Positions 52,459-61,461 of a stretch of 64,000 bases of DNA are shown here, piece by piece (positions within the stretch are counted from its first letter, which is position 1; every line of letters starts with the position of its first letter). The stretch spans positions 1 to 64,000 of the forward strand of contig VGSG01000004.1 of assembly GCA_016875095.1 (NCBI GenBank), written 5' to 3'. The notes under the pieces are model-generated. The model worked only from the letters and a program-made list of their open reading frames with translations. It ran no database searches and was not told the origin of the DNA. Origin of the DNA: Deltaproteobacteria bacterium. GTDB taxonomy: Bacteria > Desulfobacterota > Desulfomonilia > Desulfomonilales > Desulfomonilaceae. Position numbers and translations under genes: made by a program.

Positions 52459-54099
52459 TCAGGGGGCGGGGTTCTCCCCTTTGGGCAAGGTGAAGAGGAA
52501 GTTTATCCATGCGCCGGGGCGGGTCTCACACCAGATCCGACCTCCGTGGGCCTCAATGATCCGGCGTATGTTGTAGAGCCCTAGACCGGTTCCACGCTTC
52601 TGCTTGGTGAGTTCGGTATTAACCCGATAGAATTTGTCAAAGATCTTTTCCGTTTCTTCCGCCGGAAGGCCCGGGCCTTCGTTCCAGACATTGAACTGAT
52701 AGTGATGGGACCTCGGTTCGACGCCGTACGATATCTTGCCGGACGGAGACCGATATTTCAGAGCGTTGCCGAAGAGGTTGCGGTAAACGATTTGTAGGAG
52801 GTTGGGATCTCCCATAACGCTTATATTTCCGACTCCTCCCATGCTGGTGTCATAGCTTGGCAACGAGTCCGGATAGCGCTCTTTTAGCCCCAACATGGCC
52901 GGCAATATCACCTCTTCGTAGTAATTCCGGATCAGGCGCTCCCTGACGTGGAACTCACCATGTTCCAGTTCGGCCATGACCAGGAAGTCCAGGGTCATCG
53001 CCTCCAGAAATTTCGAATGATGATAGACGATTTCCAGCTCCTGTTTGCGACGCGGATCTTCCTCCGATTCCAGTAGTCGCCTGACGAAACCACCGATGAC
53101 CATCAACGAATTCTTGAATTCATGATTCATGAAATGCAGCGTCTCTCGAAAACTCTGATTGAGGAGCTCCAGGTCACGTATCATCGCCTTTTCGTGCGTA
53201 ATATCCTTGCTAACGCCAACAGTGCCCAGAATCTTGCCCTCGTTATCCTTGAGCACGGAGAGGGTGAGGGAGATTTCACGGAACCCTCCGTATTTGGTTT
53301 TCAGTCGAGTCTCATAGTTGCGGACGCCCCCCTTGCTCATCACCTCTTCCAGGATCTTGGCCCTATCTTCTGCGCTCTCCCAGATCTCCTCCACCTTTCG
53401 ACCCTGCATCTCCTCCGCGGAGAACCCGAGGATCTTTTCCGCTCCGGGGTTCCATTCCACGATTCTATGTTCGAGGTCCGTGGTGACAATACAGTCATCG
53501 CTTGAACGAAGGATTCCTTCCAAGTATCCGCTCTTGTCGGCAAGGGCCTCTGTGCGGTTCCACATCTCCTTGTATAGATTGTCGGCCAGCCGTACGCTCC
53601 TTTCCCTTTGGACGTTGAGCGTTGCTTCTCGATCGAACATGCTCACCGCACGATCAAGCAGATGAGCTATTTCCGTAAGGAACTCCTGCTCTTCCACCGA
53701 AGGCTCTCCTCCGCCGGAGTAAGCAAGACAGAGGCGGCCTCGGACCCGATTGTCAACCTGGATGGCCAGCGCAAAGGGCTCTTTGGTCCCGTCCCCGGAC
53801 ACACCGTAGGTGTGATCGTCCAGTTCGATCCACGCGCTCGCAGCCCCAGGCTCATCTAAAGCGACCTGAATATAGTCTAGAATGTTGGATAACTTGTCAC
53901 CCAATGACGCGTCCCCGAGCAGCTCTCTCCCTATGAGGAACAGACCCTGACGCTTTCTCGAAAGACTATCTTGCACCTTTCCCGCCCTGTGGATACTGTT
54001 TGTTTCGTGTACAGGAACCCGCCCCCCGGCGCCTCGACCTTTCTTCTGGAGAAAAAGCCGCTTAGCGAAATTGCGAAGAGAACAGTTCGAGCAACTCAC
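52459..54099 (-). CDS. PAS-domain sensor histidine kinase with Cys motif N-terminus
   Basis: Residues 1-15 begin MSCSNCSLRNF, a CxxC pair. About 45-155 is a GAF-like region (NILDYIQVALDEPGAASAWI). About 190-305 is a PAS domain (LRSSDDCIVTTDLEHRIVEW; GTVGVSKDITHEKAM). The dimerisation/phosphotransfer helix carries His326 (LHFMNHEFKNSLMVIGGFVR), then an ATPase domain with N box (YRNLFGNALKYRSPSG), NEGPGLP and GTGLGLYNIRRIIEAHGG. It has no membrane helix, so it is likely cytoplasmic. No response regulator is adjacent, making it an orphan kinase. 546 aa. Confidence 0.88.
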   Translation of the reverse strand: MSCSNCSLRNFAKRLFLQKKGRGAGGRVPVHETNSIHRAGKVQDSLSRKRQGLFLIGRELLGDASLGDKLSNILDYIQVALDEPGAASAWIELDDHTYGVSGDGTKEPFALAIQVDNRVRGRLCLAYSGGGEPSVEEQEFLTEIAHLLDRAVSMFDREATLNVQRERSVRLADNLYKEMWNRTEALADKSGYLEGILRSSDDCIVTTDLEHRIVEWNPGAEKILGFSAEEMQGRKVEEIWESAEDRAKILEEVMSKGGVRNYETRLKTKYGGFREISLTLSVLKDNEGKILGTVGVSKDITHEKAMIRDLELLNQSFRETLHFMNHEFKNSLMVIGGFVRRLLESEEDPRRKQELEIVYHHSKFLEAMTLDFLVMAELEHGEFHVRERLIRNYYEEVILPAMLGLKERYPDSLPSYDTSMGGVGNISVMGDPNLLQIVYRNLFGNALKYRSPSGKISYGVEPRSHHYQFNVWNEGPGLPAEETEKIFDKFYRVNTELTKQKRGTGLGLYNIRRIIEAHGGRIWCETRPGAWINFLFTLPKGENPAP

Positions 54100-54450
54100 G
54101 TCATATTGGCAGACCTGACTATCGCCAGGGCGCCATCAAATTCCTAGCGCATTTTGGCCGCTGAGTCAATGCGGGCGCAGCCTGATGGCAAACACGCGGT
54201 TACGCGGCGGAAGGGTCTCGCTGCGAGCGCAAAGAGCGGGTCCATACAAGGAACCCACAAACGAGACTTTTTCTGGTAGAATAACCCGGCGCCCGCGGGC
54301 CGCGGCCGAGCAACCCGGCAATCTCCCGACTGTTCAAGCAACGTCATAAGGTGGCAAGGGCTTGCCTATGCCTGGCGGGGCGCGGTGTTTTGACTCACAG
54401 CTCACGCGATGGTAGGGTCGGATCGGAAAACCTATTCCGGGGAGGAGACC

Positions 54451-55179
54451 GTGAAAGGCGTTGTTTTGGCTGGTGGCCTGGGAACGAGACTGTACCCCCT
54501 GACCAAAATCACCAACAAGCATTTGCTGCCCGTGTTCAACAGACCGATGGTCACCTATCCTGTGGAATGTCTGGTTAGAGCAGGGATTCGGGATGTTCTC
54601 ATCGTCACAGGCGGCAATAATCCCGGTGATTTCCTCCGACTCCTCGGAAACGGGAAAGAATACGGTGTGGAAAAGATAAATTACGCGTACCAGGAAGGAG
54701 AAGGCGGCATAGCAGACGCTCTTTCGCTGGCCGAAAACCACGCGGCCGGCGGTCGCATATGCGTGGTGTTGGGCGACAATATTATCGAAAAGAACATACA
54801 CCGCGCGGTGGAAGAGTACCGGACGCAGCCGCGAGGAGCGAAAATCCTCTTGAAAAGGGTTGACGATCCCCAGAGATTCGGCGTGCCGGTCATTGAAGGC
54901 GGCAAGCTGGTCAAGATCATCGAGAAACCCGTTAAGCCTCCCACATCTTTCGCGGTTACCGGCATCTACATGTACGACGATCAGGTCTTTGATTTCATAC
55001 GATCGCTCACCCCTTCCGAACGGGGGGAGCTAGAGATCACCGACGTGAACAACATGTATATTCAACGGGGGTCCATGACCTGGTCCGAGCTGGAAGGATG
55101 GTGGACCGACGCGGGCACTTTCGAATCACTGTTGAAAGCCTCCAACCTGGTCGCGCAGGGCGGGGCGAACAACGATTGA
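54451..55179 (+). CDS. rmlA: glucose-1-phosphate thymidylyltransferase
   Basis: Makes dTDP-glucose. VVLAGGLGTRLYPLTKITNK (nucleotide loop), LPVFNRPMVTYPVECLVRAG, VVLGDNIIEKNI, RFGVPVIEGGKLVKIIEKPV and GIYMYDDQVFDFIRSL, LEITDVNNMYI. The GTG at 54451 is chosen because GGAGG lies five bases upstream and similarity begins at its second codon. 242 aa, the short RmlA type that lacks the C-terminal extension. First of three nucleotide-sugar genes. The 351-base gap 54100-54450 before it shows no recognised element. Confidence 0.93.
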   Translation: MKGVVLAGGLGTRLYPLTKITNKHLLPVFNRPMVTYPVECLVRAGIRDVLIVTGGNNPGDFLRLLGNGKEYGVEKINYAYQEGEGGIADALSLAENHAAGGRICVVLGDNIIEKNIHRAVEEYRTQPRGAKILLKRVDDPQRFGVPVIEGGKLVKIIEKPVKPPTSFAVTGIYMYDDQVFDFIRSLTPSERGELEITDVNNMYIQRGSMTWSELEGWWTDAGTFESLLKASNLVAQGGANND

Positions 55180-55188
55180 GCAGAAACC

Positions 55189-55680
55189 ATGAAACCCAGG
55201 AAATTTCAGCCCCCTACCTCTGAACTTCTCCACGGAGTGGAGGTGCATCCGCTCCGCGTGATCCCCGATGAGCGGGGACGGCTCATGGAGATCCTCAGGC
55301 GAGACGATCCATTTTTCAAGGGATTCGGCCAGGTTTATCTCACTACGGTCTTTCCGGGGGTGGTAAAGGCCTGGCACTACCACAAATTGCAGCACGACCT
55401 TTTCACCTGCGTCAGGGGCATGGTCAAAGTGGCCTTATACGATGACCGGGAAGACTCGCCTACTGTCGGGCTAACAAACGAGTTCTGTATCGGCGAGCAC
55501 AACCCATGCCTGATCGTGATTCCCCCGGGAGTTTATCACGGCTGGAAATGCGTCTCAGAATATGAGGCGTACGTAGTGAACGTGCCCACCGAACCCTATC
55601 ATCGCTCAGATCCCGATGAGTACCGGACAGACCCGCACGAAGGAGGCATCCCGTACGACTGGTCCCGAAAGGATGGCTGA
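55189..55680 (+). CDS. rmlC: dTDP-4-dehydrorhamnose 3,5-epimerase-family protein
   Basis: RmlC-type cupin: VIPDERGRLMEILRRDDPFF, GQVYLTTVFPGVVKAWHYHK (catalytic His), LFTCVRGMVKVALYDDREDS, VIPPGVYHGWKCVSEYEAYV and VVNVPTEPYHRSDPDEY with the active-site Tyr region. At 163 aa it is a little shorter than the usual 180-185. Because substrates of this family vary, the product could be another dTDP-deoxysugar than rhamnose; no rmlD is present in the window. Starts 9 bases after rmlA. Confidence 0.85.
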   Translation: MKPRKFQPPTSELLHGVEVHPLRVIPDERGRLMEILRRDDPFFKGFGQVYLTTVFPGVVKAWHYHKLQHDLFTCVRGMVKVALYDDREDSPTVGLTNEFCIGEHNPCLIVIPPGVYHGWKCVSEYEAYVVNVPTEPYHRSDPDEYRTDPHEGGIPYDWSRKDG

Positions 55681-55828
55681 GAGTTCCGGTGAAACGCCCC
55701 CCTTTAAAAAGACCCTCTAATTATCTAACATGGAGCCGAGAATGATTGCAGGCTTACGGCCACGCGCTCACCCGACGGGCGGCGGCGCGGATACGGTCAT
55801 TGGCCGCCAGGCATTGTGAGTAGAGCAT

Positions 55829-56839
55829 ATGAAACTGATGGTCACCGGCGGATGCGGCTTCATCGGTTCCAACTTCATCCTGCGCATGTTGGAATCCTAT
55901 CCGGATGTCCGGATCGTGAACCTTGACCTGCTCACTTACGCGGGGAATCTGGAGAACCTCCAGGATGCCAAGAAATACGGCCAACGGCATATCTTCGTGC
56001 GCGGGGACATCACGGACATGGACCTTGTTGATTCCCTGTTGCAAGACGGTCCGGACGCGGTGATAAATTTTGCCGCGGAATCGCATGTGGACCGCTCAAT
56101 CATGGATTCATCCGCGTTCGTGCGCACCAACGTGCTGGGAACCCAGGTGCTCTTGGACGCGTGCCGACGGCACGGAGTCAAACGATTCGTGCAAATCTCC
56201 ACGGATGAGGTGTATGGTTCTCTCGGGTCCGAGGGCGTCTTCACCGAGATGAATCCGCTCGCGCCCAATTCGCCTTATGCGGCATCCAAAGCGGCCGCGG
56301 ACCTCCTGGTGCGCTCATACCACAAGACTTTCGGCATGGATGTTCTCATCACCCGATGTTCCAACAACTACGGTCCATTCCAGTTCCCTGAGAAATTGAT
56401 CCCGCTCATGATCACGAACGCGGTCTGCGACAGCCGGCTCCCGGTGTACGGAGACGGTCTCAACGTCCGGGACTGGATCCATGTGCAGGACCATTGTCGA
56501 GCCATTGATCTTGTCTTGAGGAAGGGCTCCAGCGGTGAGGTCTACAACATAGGAGCGGAAAACGAAGTGCCCAACCTGGAGATCGTACGCCACATTCTGA
56601 AAAGATTAGAAAAGCCCGAGTCCCTCATCAAGTTCGTGAAAGACAGGCCGGGCCACGACCGTCGCTATGCCATGGACGCGTCCAAGCTGCGGACCGAGTT
56701 GGGGTGGAAACCGCGCATCGACTTCCAAACCGGCATGGATGAGACCGTTCTCTGGTACTTGGAACACGAAGAATGGTGGCGCCGCATCAAGAGCGGTCAG
56801 TACATGACCTACTACGAAGAATGGTACGCCGACCGCTGA
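55829..56839 (+). CDS. rmlB: dTDP-glucose 4,6-dehydratase
   Basis: Short-chain dehydrogenase of the extended type: MVTGGCGFIGSNFILRMLES (NAD fold), NLDLLTYAGNLENL, INFAAESHVDRSI, ISTDEVYGSLGSEGVFTE (catalytic Asp-Glu), SPYAASKAAADLLVRSYHKT (Tyr-x3-Lys), RCSNNYGPFQFPEKLIPLMI and GDGLNVRDWIHVQDHC. 336 aa. The order rmlA-rmlC-rmlB is not the commonest one. Likely supplies lipopolysaccharide or other surface glycan synthesis. Confidence 0.95.
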   Translation: MKLMVTGGCGFIGSNFILRMLESYPDVRIVNLDLLTYAGNLENLQDAKKYGQRHIFVRGDITDMDLVDSLLQDGPDAVINFAAESHVDRSIMDSSAFVRTNVLGTQVLLDACRRHGVKRFVQISTDEVYGSLGSEGVFTEMNPLAPNSPYAASKAAADLLVRSYHKTFGMDVLITRCSNNYGPFQFPEKLIPLMITNAVCDSRLPVYGDGLNVRDWIHVQDHCRAIDLVLRKGSSGEVYNIGAENEVPNLEIVRHILKRLEKPESLIKFVKDRPGHDRRYAMDASKLRTELGWKPRIDFQTGMDETVLWYLEHEEWWRRIKSGQYMTYYEEWYADR

Positions 56840-56855
56840 GTTCATATTGCCCAAG

Positions 56856-57962
56856 ATGGAGATTGAGCGCCGCAAAACCAGAAGAATCTACGTGGGGTCC
56901 GTTCCTGTCGGCCATGGCGCGGCCATCGCCGTCCAATCCATGACAAATACGGACACGAGGAACGTTCGGGCCACGGTCCGTCAAATCCGGAGCCTGGAGC
57001 GCGCCGGTTGTGAAATCGTGCGAGTTGCCGCGCCCGACCGGGCCGCCGCGCTCGCTCTGGGCGAGATAAGGTCCCGAATATCGATTCCACTGATCGCGGA
57101 CATACACTTCGACTACCGACTGGCCTTGGAAGCGCTGCGCCAGGGTGTTGACGGTCTTCGCCTCAACCCTGGAAACATCGGCGCGCGTCACAAGGTTCGC
57201 GAAGTCACCAGGGCTGCGGCTGAACGAGGCGTGCCCATACGCATCGGCGTGAACGCAGGATCATTGGACCGCACGATCCTGCGCTCGCACGGAGGCCCTG
57301 TCCCGGAAGCCATGGTGGAAAGCGCCCTTGGCCATGTGGGCATTCTTGAGAAAGAAGGCTTTCATCTGATCAAGATCTCGCTGAAAGCCTCGGATGTGCC
57401 CCGCACCGTGGAGGCGTACCGCATTCTATCCCGCCGAGTGGACTACCCGCTGCACGTGGGCGTGACCGAAGCCGGAACGCCGCTTCCCGGCGCGATTAAG
57501 TCCGCGCTGGGGATAGGAATTCTCCTCTCGGAAGGCGTCGGGGACACGATCCGGGTTTCGTTGACCGCTCCCCCTCCGGAAGAGGTCCGCGCCGCGTACG
57601 CAATATTGGGAGCGCTGGGGGTGAGAAGGAGAGGCGTGGAAGTTATATCCTGCCCCACCTGTTCTCGCACCGAGATCGACCTCATCGGTCTCGCGCGGAA
57701 GGTCGAACGCGCGCTGGTCCATGTGGTGACCCCGCTGAAAGTGGCTGTCATGGGTTGCGTGGTCAACGGACCGGGAGAGGCCAAAGAAGCCGATGTGGGC
57801 CTCGCGGGAGGCCGCGGGAAGGGAATACTTTTTAAGAAAGGCAAGAAGATCGGCTCGTACACGGAAAAAGACCTTCTACCTGCTTTGCTCCACGAAATCG
57901 AAGCCATGACCGGCGAACCCGTCGAGCAGAAACGATTATCCTCTCAACGCGTGAAAAAGTGA
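56856..57962 (+). CDS. ispG: 4-hydroxy-3-methylbut-2-enyl diphosphate synthase
   Basis: Penultimate MEP-pathway enzyme for isoprenoids; it reduces MEcPP with a [4Fe-4S] cluster. AIAVQSMTNTDTRNVRATVR, IADIHFDYRLALEALRQGVD, LRLNPGNIGARHKVREV, RIGVNAGSLDR, HVGVTEAGTPLPGAIKSALG, the cluster ligands ISCPTCSRTEIDL and MGCVVNGPGEAKEAD are diagnostic. 368 aa, bacterial short form. Start ATG 56856 (a TTG three codons earlier is possible); neither has a clear ribosome binding site, but the gene lies 16 bases after rmlB. Confidence 0.95.
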   Translation: MEIERRKTRRIYVGSVPVGHGAAIAVQSMTNTDTRNVRATVRQIRSLERAGCEIVRVAAPDRAAALALGEIRSRISIPLIADIHFDYRLALEALRQGVDGLRLNPGNIGARHKVREVTRAAAERGVPIRIGVNAGSLDRTILRSHGGPVPEAMVESALGHVGILEKEGFHLIKISLKASDVPRTVEAYRILSRRVDYPLHVGVTEAGTPLPGAIKSALGIGILLSEGVGDTIRVSLTAPPPEEVRAAYAILGALGVRRRGVEVISCPTCSRTEIDLIGLARKVERALVHVVTPLKVAVMGCVVNGPGEAKEADVGLAGGRGKGILFKKGKKIGSYTEKDLLPALLHEIEAMTGEPVEQKRLSSQRVKK

Positions 57963-58022
57963 GAACGGAGACCGGGCAAGAAGGGCGCTCACTGCCGCGC
58001 TCGCGTTCGATCGCACACCGTA

Positions 58023-59750
58023 TCATTCGCCTGGAGCGCCAAGATCCCCGGCGGGGAGCCCCCGTTCCCGCGCGATAAGCATGCTGCGCAACGGAATTCC
58101 CGAGCGCGCCCTGGGCAACTCATCCATGAACACAATTTCGGCGAGAGGTATTTCAGGGGAAAAGCTTGCCCGAACGAAGTTCCTGATCTCAAGATTGAGC
58201 CTCTTGGAGGCTGTGAATCCCTCCTTGACTCTGACAAAGGCTCGGAAATTGGCCTTGCCGTCCGGGGCTCTCACGGCGATTACCATCGCTTCGGCCACGG
58301 CTTGATGAAGTCCCAGAATCTGTTCCAGCTCGTACGGCCCCATATCCCTGATCCCCACCTTGATCAGATCGTCGTTGCGTCCGTCAAAGTAAAAGTATCC
58401 CTCTTCGTCGGTCGTGACCATGTCTCCCGTGACAAACCATCCATCGAACCGGAAATGGTGACGATAGCGGCTCTCGTCGTTCCAGAGGGCCGTCATTAGT
58501 GCAGGCCAAATCGGCCTCAACGCGAGCTCCCCCATAGTGTAATCGGAGACCGGTTGTCCCTGGTCGTTGACCACAGCGGCTTCAATTCCCGGCACGGGCC
58601 TTCCCATGCTGCCCGGCTTGATGCTCATCCATGGAAAGTTCGCAATGCAAATCATCCCCGTTTCGGTCATCCACCAGGTGTCGTGCGGCGAGCGCTTCAA
58701 TATGCGGCGAGCCCAGTAAAATTGCTCCGGAGATAGGACCTCGCCGACAGTGGCAACGTGCCTGAGGCCGGCCAGGTCATACCTGCCCGGAACATCGTCC
58801 CCTGCTTCCATGAGTCGGCTGATTGTGCGCGGCGTGGTGTACCACACGGAAACCTTGTGCCTCTCCAGCGTCCTGTACCAGGTGGAAGCGGAAAACGGGT
58901 CTCCTTGGGCAACAGTGGTTATTCCGCACAGTAAGGGGGCGAAGAGCCCGTATACGATTCCCGTTACCCATCCGGGTTCACCCGCGTCGGTCCAGAGGAC
59001 GGTATCGTCCCGCACGTCCAGGACGTGTCTCGCTGTGGCCACGTGGCCGACCATGGATCTGTGCGCGTGTACAACCGCCTTCGGCGGTCCTGTGGTCCCC
59101 GAGGTAGTGTAAATAAGAAACAGAGGCGTGTCGCCGCTCACCCATCTGATGGTCGGCTCCGTAGAAAATCTTTTCAGCTCCTCCTCCATCACAATTTCAC
59201 CGGGATAAAGATCGAGCGCGCCCCCTCCGGTTAGAAAGACGTGCTCGACGCACGCCATGGCTTGCTGAGGCAGACGTTCGGCAAGGTCGGCATGGGTAAC
59301 AATCGCCTCCGGTCTCGCGCTGCGAATGCGGGCGTCAATCTCATCGAACCCGGAGGAAGGGAACAGGACATAAGAAAGAATCCCCAGTCGAGCGCAAGCC
59401 AGGAGCGCAAAGAAGACTTCCGGACAGGACGGCAGAAAGATGAATACGCGATCACCCTCTCCCAGACCTTGTTCCATGAACAGCCGCGCCCATTGGGATG
59501 ACGCGGCGCTCAAGTCTCCATATGTGAATTCTTTTACCCGGCTCGCTTTTTCGAATATGAGCGCCTTGTGGTCGCGACGGGCGTCATCGAGGGCCCATCG
59601 GTCAACCGCCTCATGCACAATGTTCAACCTGCCGGTTTCGCTCCAAGAGAACTCCCGTTCCGCTTTGGCCCACGAAAAATTCCTCCGGACTTCCTCGTAC
59701 CACGCGGGATCGGCTCGGGGATCTTCCGGCTCCAGCTTTGCTCTGAGCAT
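58023..59750 (-). CDS. AMP-forming acyl-CoA synthetase lacking the A10 lysine
   Basis: A full ANL-family enzyme of the medium-chain/acetyl-CoA synthetase kind: IYTTSGTTGPPKAVVHAHRS (P-loop), WWMTETGMICI (A5), FVTGDMVTTDEEGYFYFDGR (A7), NDDLIKVGIRDMGPYELEQI (A8). The C-terminal A10 motif, normally P-K-x-x-S-G-K, reads LPRARSGIPLRS with Ile552 where the catalytic and acetylatable Lys should be. That lysine drives the adenylation half-reaction, so the enzyme may be impaired, use pre-formed acyl-AMP, or have another role. Start ATG 59750 has GGGAG seven bases upstream. 575 aa. It follows the deacetylase gene in the same direction. Confidence 0.85.
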   Translation of the reverse strand: MLRAKLEPEDPRADPAWYEEVRRNFSWAKAEREFSWSETGRLNIVHEAVDRWALDDARRDHKALIFEKASRVKEFTYGDLSAASSQWARLFMEQGLGEGDRVFIFLPSCPEVFFALLACARLGILSYVLFPSSGFDEIDARIRSARPEAIVTHADLAERLPQQAMACVEHVFLTGGGALDLYPGEIVMEEELKRFSTEPTIRWVSGDTPLFLIYTTSGTTGPPKAVVHAHRSMVGHVATARHVLDVRDDTVLWTDAGEPGWVTGIVYGLFAPLLCGITTVAQGDPFSASTWYRTLERHKVSVWYTTPRTISRLMEAGDDVPGRYDLAGLRHVATVGEVLSPEQFYWARRILKRSPHDTWWMTETGMICIANFPWMSIKPGSMGRPVPGIEAAVVNDQGQPVSDYTMGELALRPIWPALMTALWNDESRYRHHFRFDGWFVTGDMVTTDEEGYFYFDGRNDDLIKVGIRDMGPYELEQILGLHQAVAEAMVIAVRAPDGKANFRAFVRVKEGFTASKRLNLEIRNFVRASFSPEIPLAEIVFMDELPRARSGIPLRSMLIARERGLPAGDLGAPGE

Positions 59751-59811
59751 CTTCTTGCTCCCTGTTATGGCGCTAACCGAACGAAATGTCAGAAAGCGCC
59801 CGCGCCTAGCC

Positions 59812-60870
59812 TCATTCTTGAACAGCAGGCTCGCGTCGACCTTCCCACACACCGAATTTCCTATGGATGCCGCGAGCCTTTTCCAGGAGTTTCATCCCGG
59901 TGTCGGACAGAGACAATGCTTGTTGACTCCCGGCGTCGCCCGTGACCAGCACGCGTAGGACCTCCCGCACGCATAGGGCCAACGCATTTACATCGTATCC
60001 CCCTTCCAGGACAAGGAGAACGGGCGCTTCCTCGCAGGCATCGCGAAGATCCAACAGCGTCCGGGTCAGCTCTCCGAAGCACTTTTCCGTGAGCTTTAGT
60101 CTGCCCACAGGGTCGAGGTAATGCCCATCGAACCCGGCGGCCACCACGATCAACTCCGGTTTGAATGATGCCGCCACCGGGCTGAGGATCGCGCGGTACA
60201 ACCCTGCCAGATCATTGTCCCCGATATCGATCGGCAATGGAAGGTTGATCGTGTAGCCCGCCCCGTCCCCCGAGCCGGTTTCTTCCCAGTCCCCGGTCCG
60301 GGGATACCAGCCCATGAAATGAGACGAAAAATAGAGCGCTTCCTTTTCCGCGTAAAACACGTCCTGGATGCCGTTGCCGTGATGAGCGTCCCAATCCACG
60401 ATGAGAATGCGCCGCAAGGCGTGACGACTGAGCGCATATCGTGCGGTGATAGCGGGATTGTTGAAAATGCAGAAACCGCCTGCCGTATCTGGGAGCGCGT
60501 GATGTCCGGGAGGACGCACAAGCGCAAAACACACGTCACACTCCCCGGCCAGCATTGCATCCAGACCCGTTATAGAGCCGCCCGCCGCAAGGGACGCGGC
60601 CAGATACGATTGTGACCCCACGGGCGTGTCGGGCGCAAGATGAGTGAAGGCGCGCTCCGCAGTCCGGAGGACCTTCGTGATATAAGCCGGGGTATGAACC
60701 AACGCCAGGTCCTCCAAAGACGCAAGCTTAGGCTTGAACGTTACGACCGCGCCCTTGAAGTCTCTGTCGACCGCTTCGTAGACCGCGACGAGCCGTTCCG
60801 GGCGCTCAGGGCGCCGTAATCCGGGATCATGGAGGAGATATCGGTCATCTCGCACAATACCTACCCTCAT
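59812..60870 (-). CDS. acuC: AcuC-like zinc deacetylase
   Basis: Class II-like histone deacetylase family. HDPGLRRPERPERLVAVYEA (typical N-terminal HP-ER-P-ERL), LVRPPGHHALPDTAGGFCIF (His pair), VDWDAHHGNGIQDVFYAEKE (Asp and His ligands), VAAGFDGHYLDPVG (Asp ligand) and LVLEGGYDVNALA (Tyr). 352 aa. It lies 14 bases after a GNAT acetyltransferase and downstream of acetyl-CoA synthetase, the partners that AcuC has in Bacillus, so it probably removes acetyl groups from the synthetase lysine. Start ATG 60870. Confidence 0.88.
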   Translation of the reverse strand: MRVGIVRDDRYLLHDPGLRRPERPERLVAVYEAVDRDFKGAVVTFKPKLASLEDLALVHTPAYITKVLRTAERAFTHLAPDTPVGSQSYLAASLAAGGSITGLDAMLAGECDVCFALVRPPGHHALPDTAGGFCIFNNPAITARYALSRHALRRILIVDWDAHHGNGIQDVFYAEKEALYFSSHFMGWYPRTGDWEETGSGDGAGYTINLPLPIDIGDNDLAGLYRAILSPVAASFKPELIVVAAGFDGHYLDPVGRLKLTEKCFGELTRTLLDLRDACEEAPVLLVLEGGYDVNALALCVREVLRVLVTGDAGSQQALSLSDTGMKLLEKARGIHRKFGVWEGRREPAVQE

Positions 60871-60884
60871 TGGCGTGCCTGTGT

Positions 60885-61376
60885 TCACACTTCCAGGATC
60901 ATGGTTCTCTCTCCCCCACTCCTGTCCGATAAGACGAAGCCGCATTTCTCGAAGACGCTCGCGGCCCTGAAATTGTACATCTCCACGGTGAGCCAGACCC
61001 GCTCCAGGGAGAGTTCGCGGGCGCAGTCAAGAGCCATAAGGGTGAGTCGAGTCCCAATGCCTCGGTTCCGAAACGGTTGGGCTACGAAGAGCAGGAATTC
61101 CGCGTCACGTTTCTCCGGATCAACAAACAGCGAAGCGTGTCCCACAACCTTGCCTTGTAGCCAAGCACAGATTGTGACCGCTCCCTCCACCAGATGCGTG
61201 ATCCAGGCGCAACGGGCTTCCGGCCCGGGAGGAGGAAGCCCCTGAAAAGAGGCGTCCCCATGCGGTCCGTCGTACATCTCCTCGATTTGCGGCCGATCTT
61301 GGATGAAGGCCCGACCCAACGTGAAAGTGAGCCCGTCCTTGTCCGTCCACTCCTCCCGCTTAATCAGGGTCTTCAT
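60885..61376 (-). CDS. GNAT-family acetyltransferase, AcuA-like by context
   Basis: The GNAT core is visible from about residue 55: WLQGKVVGHASLFVDPEKRD, EFLLFVAQPFRNRGIGTRLT (acetyl-CoA pyrophosphate loop R-N-R-G-I-G) and YNFRAASVFEKCGFVLSDRS. 163 aa. It is set between acetyl-CoA synthetase and an AcuC-like deacetylase. In Bacillus, AcuA acetylates the A10 lysine of AcsA, so the same job is inferred here from position; sequence alone does not prove the substrate. Confidence 0.8.
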   Translation of the reverse strand: MKTLIKREEWTDKDGLTFTLGRAFIQDRPQIEEMYDGPHGDASFQGLPPPGPEARCAWITHLVEGAVTICAWLQGKVVGHASLFVDPEKRDAEFLLFVAQPFRNRGIGTRLTLMALDCARELSLERVWLTVEMYNFRAASVFEKCGFVLSDRSGGERTMILEV

Positions 61377-61461
61377 ATCACCGGGCGCTCATGCGTGGGG
61401 CGCGTATCTCGGCCTCTCATGCGTTTCATGGCGCCGGACCGGTCCGGCGCGCCGGTAGACA

